This document shows, one piece after another, positions 45,466 through 50,747 of a stretch of DNA of 50,747 nt; positions within the stretch are counted from its first letter, which is position 1, and the number at the start of each line of letters is the position of its first letter. Where the stretch lies: NCBI GenBank assembly GCA_002282385.1, contig NCJG01000014.1, positions 1 through 50,747 of the forward strand. Direction: 5' to 3'. The stretch comes from Sphingomonadales bacterium 39-57-19. Lineage in GTDB: Bacteria > Pseudomonadota > Alphaproteobacteria > Sphingomonadales > Sphingomonadaceae. The notes beneath the pieces were generated by a model. It was not told the origin of the DNA and made no database searches. It was given only the letters and a program-made list of their open reading frames with translations. The position numbers and the translations under genes were made by a program.

Positions 45466-46839
45466 TTATGCGGCTTTCTTCGCCCGCTCGGTCATTTCCT
45501 GATTAAGTATGTCTGCCAACAGGAAAGCGAGTTCCAGCGATTGCGCGGCATTCAACCGTGGGTCGCAATGCGTATGGTACCGATCGGCCAAACCTTCGTC
45601 GGTCACAGCAACTGCGCCACCAGTGCATTCGGTAACATTCTGGCCCGTCATCTCGATATGGATGCCGCCGCCAAAGCTGCCTTCTGCACGGTGGACGGCG
45701 AAGAATCCGCGGACTTCGGCCAAAATACGCTCAAACGGACGCGTTTTATATCCGCTGGCGGATTTGACGACATTGCCGTGCATCGGATCGCACGACCAGA
45801 TAACAGGATGTCCCTCACGCTGAACCGCGCGCACCAAAGTGGGCAATCCGCTTTCAACCTTGTCATAACCATAACGCGAGATCAGCGTAATCCGGCCTGC
45901 TTCGCGTGACGGGTTCAACCCATCCAACATGCGCAGCAGCGCATCGGGTTCAAGGCTTGGTCCGCATTTGATACCGATTGGGTTACCGATGCCGCGCAAA
46001 AATTCGACATGCGCCGAACCGTCAAAGCGGGTGCGGTCGCCGATCCACAAAAAGTGCGCCGACGTATCGTACCAATCGCCGGTCAGGCTGTCCTGCCGGG
46101 TCATTGCCTGCTCATAAGGCAACAACAATGCCTCGTGGCTGGTGTAAAAGCTTGTACCCTTAATCTGCGGGACAGTTTCTGGCGTGATGCCGCAGGCTTC
46201 CATGAACGCCAGCGCCTCGCTGATACGGTCTGCGGTTTCTTTATATTTCTGCGCCCATGGCGAGCGGCCCATATAATCATGCGTCCACGCATTGACCTGC
46301 TGCAGATTGGCGTAACCACCGTTGGAGAACGCGCGCAACAGGTTGAGCGTTGATGCAGCCTGGCTATAGGCACGGATCATCCGTGCCGGGTCAGGCTCGC
46401 GGCCTTCGGCAACAAATTCAATGTCGTTGATAATGTCGCCGAAATAGCTGGGCAGTTCGACGCCATTGATCGCTTCAGTCGGTGTGGAGCGTGGCTTGGC
46501 AAATTGGCCAGCCATCCGGCCCAATTTCACAACAGGCAATTTGCCCGCAAAGGTCAGCACCACCGCCATTTGCAGAATGACGCGGAATGTATCGCGGATA
46601 TTATTGGGATGAAATTCGGCAAAGCTTTCGGCGCAATCGCCGCCTTGCAACAGAAACGCCTTTCCGTTGGCCACTTTGGCGAGATCCGCGGTCAGATTGC
46701 GCGCCTCGCCTGCAAAAACCAGCGGCGGATAGTTGCGCAGCGTCTCTTCGGTTGCGGCAAGTGCTGCTGCATCCTTATATTCAGGCATGTGAATGCCCGT
46801 CGCGCTTCTCCAGCTATCCGGCGTCCAAGGTGTCGCCAT
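45466..46839 (-). CDS. aroG: 3-deoxy-7-phosphoheptulonate synthase, class II
   Basis: First step of the shikimate pathway, combining PEP and erythrose 4-phosphate. The 457-residue product is the plant/Mycobacterium-like class II type: [64 protein letters not shown] and [11 protein letters not shown] are all recognisable. The ATG at 46839 has a GGAG site; an ATG at 46863 does not. The stop is followed by 54 bases before the convergent regulator gene. Confidence 0.96.
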   Translation of the reverse strand: MATPWTPDSWRSATGIHMPEYKDAAALAATEETLRNYPPLVFAGEARNLTADLAKVANGKAFLLQGGDCAESFAEFHPNNIRDTFRVILQMAVVLTFAGKLPVVKLGRMAGQFAKPRSTPTEAINGVELPSYFGDIINDIEFVAEGREPDPARMIRAYSQAASTLNLLRAFSNGGYANLQQVNAWTHDYMGRSPWAQKYKETADRISEALAFMEACGITPETVPQIKGTSFYTSHEALLLPYEQAMTRQDSLTGDWYDTSAHFLWIGDRTRFDGSAHVEFLRGIGNPIGIKCGPSLEPDALLRMLDGLNPSREAGRITLISRYGYDKVESGLPTLVRAVQREGHPVIWSCDPMHGNVVKSASGYKTRPFERILAEVRGFFAVHRAEGSFGGGIHIEMTGQNVTECTGGAVAVTDEGLADRYHTHCDPRLNAAQSLELAFLLADILNQEMTERAKKAA

Positions 46840-47124
46840 GCGATCTACTCCAACAATATTCATTCAAAAGACGCGCCCTTTAGGCTTAATATGTTGCGAG
46901 AAGCAAGCATTAGCCGCGAATTTACGCCGGTTTTGCAAAATGCAATCGGCATGGCGCGCTTTGCTATGCGCACTGCCAAATTCCCTGTTGGCAAAAAGGC
47001 CTAAAGGCGTCTATCAGGCCCGCTGAATCGACCCAATTGTAAGGCGAATTGCTTTTCAGCTTGGGAAGAGACGGGATTTCGACGCTATTGCGGATTAACC
47101 GCCGCAACGCAAAAAGGGCAGATT
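46840..47124. other. Divergent promoter region between aroG and petA
   Basis: 285 bases with no credible gene. It should contain promoters for aroG (minus) and petABC (plus). The imperfect palindrome TTGCGG-ATTAACCG-CCGCAA lies at 47090-47109, just before the petA leader, and could be an operator. A PetP/PetR site is possible but cannot be recognised. Confidence 0.35.
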
Positions 47125-47775
47125 ATGTCGACAGTCAAAAAGACAAAAAGCACGGCGAAAAAGCCGGCAGTAAAAAAGCCGGCGGCTGCGCCGGCAGCTT
47201 CAGTCGCAACGAAAGCTGCAGCTGGTGCGCAGAATCATGATGGCGCAGAAGGTTCGGGCGTTCGTCGCCGTGACTTCATTCACGTCGCTGCGGTCAGCTT
47301 CGCAGGCGTAGGCGCCGCAGCGGTTGCCATGCCATTGGTATCGCAGATGAGCGCAAGTGCGGACGTGCTGGCACTCGCCTCCATCGAGGTGGATGTTGCC
47401 GCTATCCAGCCAGGTCAGTCGATTAAGACCAGCTGGCGCAAACAACCGGTGTTCATCCGCAATCTGACCCCTGCAGAAGTCGAAGAAGCAAATAAGGTTG
47501 ATGTGGGTTCGCTGCGCGATCCACAAACCCTTGCTGAACGTACCAAGCCCGGCAAAGAAAATTGGCTGATCACCCTTGGCGTTTGCACCCATTTGGGTTG
47601 CGTGCCGCTTGGTGCAGCATCTGGTGAAGTTAAGGGTGAATATGGCGGCTATTTCTGCCCATGCCATGGTTCGCATTATGACACCGCCGCACGTATCCGG
47701 AAAGGTCCAGCTCCGCTGAACCTAGCTGTTCCGGAATTCGCATTCATTTCTGACACAGTCGTCAAAATCGGTTGA
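47125..47775 (+). CDS. petA: Ubiquinol-cytochrome c reductase Rieske iron-sulfur subunit
   Basis: [2Fe-2S] subunit of the cytochrome bc1 complex. The 216-residue product has cluster boxes CTHLGC (Cys154, His156, Cys159) and CPCHGS (Cys178 to Ser183). A Tat motif RRRDFIHV starts at Arg47 before a membrane helix, so TatABC should insert it. The first 46 residues form an extra Lys/Ala/Pro-rich extension with KKPA repeats, not usual in the family. The ATG at 47125 has a weak GGGCAG site. Operon with petB and petC. Confidence 0.96.
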   Translation: MSTVKKTKSTAKKPAVKKPAAAPAASVATKAAAGAQNHDGAEGSGVRRRDFIHVAAVSFAGVGAAAVAMPLVSQMSASADVLALASIEVDVAAIQPGQSIKTSWRKQPVFIRNLTPAEVEEANKVDVGSLRDPQTLAERTKPGKENWLITLGVCTHLGCVPLGAASGEVKGEYGGYFCPCHGSHYDTAARIRKGPAPLNLAVPEFAFISDTVVKIG

Positions 47776-47789
47776 GGAGCTAAAACGCG

Positions 47790-49082
47790 ATGAGCTTCCC
47801 TTGGGCACAAGAATATAAACCGCAGGGTGCGGTGAGCAAATGGGTCGACGAACGTCTTCCTTTGCCACGCCTTGTATATAACGCGGTTGGCGCCGGATAT
47901 CCGGTACCACGCAACCTCAATTACTTCTGGAACTTCGGTGTCCTTGCGGGCGTTGCTTTGGTTATCCAGATTGTGACCGGCATCGTGTTGGCCATGCATT
48001 ATTATGCAAGTGTCGACGGCGCGTTCAATAGTGTTGAACATATCATGCGCGATGTGAACTCAGGCTGGTTTGTGCGCTATGCGCATATGAACGGCGCAAG
48101 CTTCTTCTTCATCGTGGTCTACATCCATATCTTCCGCGGTCTTTTCTATGGCTCATACAAAGCGCCACGCGAAATGATCTGGTTGCTGGGCGTCACCATC
48201 TTCTTGTTGATGATGGCGACTGCGTTCATGGGCTATGTGCTTCCATGGGGCCAAATGAGCTTCTGGGGTGCGCAGGTTATTACGGGCTTCTTCTCCGCCA
48301 TTCCATTGGTGGGTGAACCGCTGCGTCAGCTGCTCTTGGGCGGTTTTGCGCCGGACCAAGCCGCATTGAACCGCTTCTTCTCGCTGCACTATTTGCTGCC
48401 ATTCGTCATTGCTGGTGTCATCATCCTGCACATTTGGGCATTGCACATTCCAGGGTCTTCAAACCCAACGGGCGTGAGCGTAAAGGGTGAGCAGGACACG
48501 GTTCCATTCCACCCATATTACACCGCAAAAGACGGCTTCGGCTTGGGGGTCTTCTTGATCCTCTTCGTTGCGGTCACTTTCTTTGCGCCAAATATGCTGG
48601 GTCATCCGGACAATTACATTCCGGCGAACCCGCTATCGACGCCAGCGCACATTGTGCCTGAATGGTATTTCTTGCCCTTCTACGCGATTTTGAAGGCTTT
48701 CACGGTCGACTTCGGCATTCCGTTCACCGGCATCATCATCATCCCTGCGAAGTTGATGGGCGTGCTTGCGATGTTCGGTTCGATCTTGCTGTTGTTCTTC
48801 CTGCCTTGGCTGGACACGTCGCCCGTGCGTTCGGGACATTATCGTCCATTGTTCCGCAAGTTCTTCTGGTATGGTCTGATCCCAAGTCTCGCCATCCTGA
48901 CCTATTGCGGTGGCAAACCTCCATATACCCAGTGGGTTGTACTCAGCCAGCTTGCGGCAGCGTATTATTTCGCCCACTTCTTGATCATCTTGCCGATCGT
49001 TTCGCGCATTGAACGGCCGCTTCCGCTGCCAAATTCAATCACCGAAGCTGTCACCGGCAAACCGCTTCCAGCGGCTGCGTAA
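47790..49082 (+). CDS. petB: Ubiquinol-cytochrome c reductase cytochrome b
   Basis: Membrane core of the bc1 complex carrying hemes bL and bH and both quinone sites. The 430-residue product is full length with eight membrane helices. Heme-binding His pairs are in helices 2 and 4 ([17 protein letters not shown] and [16 protein letters not shown]). The Qo-site signature is [12 protein letters not shown]. It begins 14 bases after petA, with GAGGAG before the ATG. Confidence 0.97.
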   Translation: MSFPWAQEYKPQGAVSKWVDERLPLPRLVYNAVGAGYPVPRNLNYFWNFGVLAGVALVIQIVTGIVLAMHYYASVDGAFNSVEHIMRDVNSGWFVRYAHMNGASFFFIVVYIHIFRGLFYGSYKAPREMIWLLGVTIFLLMMATAFMGYVLPWGQMSFWGAQVITGFFSAIPLVGEPLRQLLLGGFAPDQAALNRFFSLHYLLPFVIAGVIILHIWALHIPGSSNPTGVSVKGEQDTVPFHPYYTAKDGFGLGVFLILFVAVTFFAPNMLGHPDNYIPANPLSTPAHIVPEWYFLPFYAILKAFTVDFGIPFTGIIIIPAKLMGVLAMFGSILLLFFLPWLDTSPVRSGHYRPLFRKFFWYGLIPSLAILTYCGGKPPYTQWVVLSQLAAAYYFAHFLIILPIVSRIERPLPLPNSITEAVTGKPLPAAA

Positions 49083-49100
49083 AACAGGGAAAGCATAATC

Positions 49101-49964
49101 ATGGTTCGTTTAATTGCTTTTTTGGTAGGCCTGTTTTTCAGCGGCATGCTGTTGCTCGGCCTTGGGGACACCGTCATCACTGCGATCAAGGAACCTGCCG
49201 TTCCTTCGGTTGAGGCGGAGTTCCACGAAGAGACTTTGCCGGTCTCATTTGCCCATGACGGTCCGTTGGGCAAATATGACCGCGGTCAGTTGCAGCGTGG
49301 CTTAAAGGTTTATTCCGAAGTCTGCGCCGCTTGCCACAGCTTGAAGCTGGTCTCGTTCCGCGATTTCGCGGCACTGGGCTATAGCGAAGAACAGGTCAAA
49401 GCGCTTGCAAAGGCATGGAAAACCGAAGTTCCAAGCATCAACCCTGAAACGGGTGAGCCTGCGACACGTCCGGCTATTCCTGCGGACAAAATTCCTTCGC
49501 CATTTGCGAACGAAGTTGCAGCACGTGCGGCCAACAACAATGCGCTTCCGCCAGATCTTTCGCTGATCACAAAGGCACGTGAAGGTGGCCCCGCATATGT
49601 GTATTCATTGCTGCTCGGCTATCGTGACCAAGCGGGTTACAAGAACGAAGAAGGCAAAGAACTGCTGAAGGAATTCCCTGAAGCGGCGACACCTGCCGGC
49701 CTGCACTTCAACCCATGGTTTGCGAACCTGAACATCGCTATGGCGGCACCGATCGCTGCGGATGACCAGGTTACCTATGACGATGGTACGAAGGCCACCA
49801 AGGCGCAGATGGCGGAAGACGTCTCTGCATTCCTGACCTGGGCTGCGGAACCAAAGATGGAAAACCGCAAGAGCGCAGGTTGGGCAGCCCTTGGCTTCCT
49901 ATTGGTCTTCACAGTGCTTGCTTGGATGTCCTACAAAACAATCTGGGCAGACAAGAAGCATTGA
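49101..49964 (+). CDS. petC: Ubiquinol-cytochrome c reductase cytochrome c1
   Basis: Heme c subunit passing electrons from the Rieske centre to cytochrome c. The 287-residue product has an N-terminal membrane/signal helix, the heme site CAACH (Cys75-Cys78-His79), the later Met-ligand region near NIAMAAPIAADDQ and a C-terminal anchor helix (AALGFLLVFTVLAWMSYKTIW). The stop TGA is followed directly by TAA. It ends the operon, and a strong terminator follows. Confidence 0.96.
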   Translation: MVRLIAFLVGLFFSGMLLLGLGDTVITAIKEPAVPSVEAEFHEETLPVSFAHDGPLGKYDRGQLQRGLKVYSEVCAACHSLKLVSFRDFAALGYSEEQVKALAKAWKTEVPSINPETGEPATRPAIPADKIPSPFANEVAARAANNNALPPDLSLITKAREGGPAYVYSLLLGYRDQAGYKNEEGKELLKEFPEAATPAGLHFNPWFANLNIAMAAPIAADDQVTYDDGTKATKAQMAEDVSAFLTWAAEPKMENRKSAGWAALGFLLVFTVLAWMSYKTIWADKKH

Positions 49965-49987
49965 TAAAAAAACAGCATAGTTTTTGG

Positions 49988-50015
49988 AAAGGGCCGCTTT
50001 TGCGGCCCTTTCTTT
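49988..50015 (+). terminator. Intrinsic terminator of petABC
   Basis: A perfect 10-base-pair stem AAAGGGCCGC/GCGGCCCTTT with a TTTT loop, followed by CTTTT, 24 bases after the petC stop. Confidence 0.9.
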
Positions 50016-50043
50016 TGCAATCTGGGCGTTGACGCTTGGGCCG

Positions 50044-50049
50044 TATAAT
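50044..50049 (+). promoter_or_regulatory. Likely -10 box (TATAAT) for tRNA-Gly
   Basis: A perfect TATAAT lies 37 bases before the tRNA. A TTGACG at 50029 is only 9 bases upstream, too close for a standard -35, and no good -35 lies at the right distance. Confidence 0.35.
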
Positions 50050-50085
50050 GGCAATAGCGGCGCTGAAGACGGCCCATGGCCAGTC

Positions 50086-50159
50086 GCGGGTATAGCATAG
50101 TGGTAATGCACTAGCCTTCCAAGCTAGCTAGAGGGGTTCGATTCCCCTTACCCGCTCCA
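50086..50159 (+). tRNA. tRNA-Gly (anticodon TCC), probable integration site
   Basis: A 74-base cloverleaf with encoded CCA. Acceptor stem GCGGGTA pairs with TACCCGC, then T and CCA. The anticodon stem CTAGC/GCTAG holds the loop CTTCCAA with anticodon TCC. An integrase gene of P4 type follows 200 bases downstream, so the 3' end is the expected attachment site. Confidence 0.95.
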
Positions 50160-50356
50160 ACTTTCCGTTCGTAGACGTTCGTGTAGGGCTAGACAGCCAC
50201 CCCAAACCCACAGTATTAAGGTATTAAATGGCTGGCAGCGTTCACCCTCGTTCCCGGACACTCGTGCTGCTTTGGGGGCTATTTTGGGGGCCAAAGTGAA
50301 TTAACTTCTTAAGACGCTCCAAAAATGGGGGCCACTTGTGAGGAATGGTGAGTAAA
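50160..50356. other. Gene-free leader of the integrated element, with GGGGGC repeats
   Basis: Between tRNA-Gly and the integrase. TTTGGGGGC occurs at 50271-50279 and 50283-50291, and TGGGGGCCA at 50326-50334. Such repeats next to the attachment site look like integrase arm-binding sites. Otherwise nothing is recognised. Confidence 0.4.
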
Positions 50357-50674
50357 ATGGCGCTTACTGACGTTGCAATTAGAAACGCAAAGCCGGGGGT
50401 TAAGCCCTACAAACTCGGCGACTCGCTCGGCATGTACCTCCTGGTCCAGCCGACTGGCGGCAAACTGTGGCGCCTGAAGTACCGAGTAGACGGGCGAGAG
50501 AAGAAACTAGGTATTGGCAGGTACCCAGAAGTCAGCTTGGCGGATGCTCGCAAAAGCCGCGACGAAGCACGTGAGCAGATTGCCGTTGGCAAAGACCCAT
50601 CCCGTGAAAAACAGCTCAATAAGACCCGCGCCAAGCTAGCAGCGGACAATATGTTGATTGTCGTTGAGAAGTGA
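50357..50674 (+). pseudogene. int: Truncated P4-type tyrosine integrase (N-terminal DUF4102 domain only)
   Basis: The frame encodes about 105 residues: MALTDVAIRNAKPG, then DSLGMYLLVQPTGGKLWRLKYR, GREKKLGIGRYPEVSLADARKSRDEAREQIAVGKDPS. This is the arm-binding N-terminal domain of P4-like integrases, which normally are about 400 residues long with a catalytic R...HxxR...Y domain. It ends at a TGA after KLAADN, where the core-binding domain should begin, so no catalytic part exists in frame. The start at 50357 is chosen with GGTGAG upstream; ATG at 50345 is possible. An insertion may have cut the gene. Confidence 0.75.
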
Positions 50675-50747
50675 CCCGTTAGGGGCATAAGTTTTCACTG
50701 AGATTTGACCCATGTTTGAACCACACCCTGACCGACCGGTTGGGGGG
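50672..50747. mobile_element. Possible insertion sequence end interrupting the integrase
   Basis: From the integrase stop codon on, the sequence no longer continues the integrase in any frame. It contains TGACCC at 50672-50677 and again at 50706-50711, the kind of repeated motif I associate with IS21-type ends. The window stops before any transposase. Low confidence. Confidence 0.25.

Noticed and set aside
50029..50034. TTGACG as -35 box of tRNA-Gly
   Set aside because: Only 9 bases from TATAAT; standard spacing is 16-18.

Overview
The window looks like chromosome of an alphaproteobacterium of the order Sphingomonadales, near Sphingorhabdus or Sphingopyxis (genus level is inference). The evidence is the run nagZ-scpA-scpB-tatA-tatB-tatC next to argS and a SPOR protein, a GcrA cell-cycle regulator, separate b and b' ATP synthase subunits with F0 genes apart from F1, a class II DAHP synthase, a petABC operon, and moderately GC-rich codon use. 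It is mostly core genome. Accessory DNA appears only in the last ~600 bases.

Layout. 1-381: no convincing gene, several hairpins. 382-8029 (minus): lipoprotein, argS, SPOR protein, DUF1993 protein, nagZ, scpA, scpB, tatA, tatB, tatC, covering envelope, chromosome segregation and folded-protein export. 8165-10555 (plus): ispH-thrB-rnhA. 10557-12595 (minus): DauA-like flavoprotein and a lysophospholipase-like hydrolase. 12639-19735 (plus): a Tad/Flp pilus locus cpaA-B-C-D-E-tadB-tadC that lacks the cpaF/tadA ATPase, the pilin and tadE/G. 19761-22928: fumarylacetoacetase and maleylacetoacetate isomerase (tyrosine/homogentisate degradation) with a MarR regulator and a secreted C13 (legumain-like) peptidase among them. 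23022-27556: DUF2147 protein, lone ABC-2 permease, gcrA, thioesterase, parE. 27680-31319 (minus): lysR, apaG, metZ, leuB, with three intergenic inverted repeats in and beside this block. 31458-35352 (minus): recO, WYL-like small protein, hydrolase, uvrC. 35463-38055 (minus): F0 operon atpI-B-E-b'-b. 38377-42000: radC, Bcr-type exporter, amino acid permease. 42066-44429: hinT-hisE-PetP-like MarR, divergent from ilvE. 44492-46839: tRNA-Gln, orphan OmpR-type regulator, aroG. 47125-49964: petABC (cytochrome bc1). 50086-50747: tRNA-Gly followed by a truncated P4-type integrase, probably the edge of an integrated element.

Links between genes. TatABC would export the Rieske protein, which carries a twin-arginine signal. 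The bc1 complex and F0 serve respiration and ATP synthesis. thrB, metZ, leuB, ilvE, hisE and aroG are amino-acid synthesis genes spread over several operons. GcrA and two perfect CtrA-like half-sites at the pilus locus suggest cell-cycle control of the pilus.

I found no clearly new multi-gene system. The best leads are the pilus locus without its ATPase, a terminator touching the argS ribosome-binding site, the C13 peptidase inside a catabolic cluster, unusual Ala-rich N-terminal extensions on the Rieske protein and ATP synthase b, and the broken integrase at tRNA-Gly.
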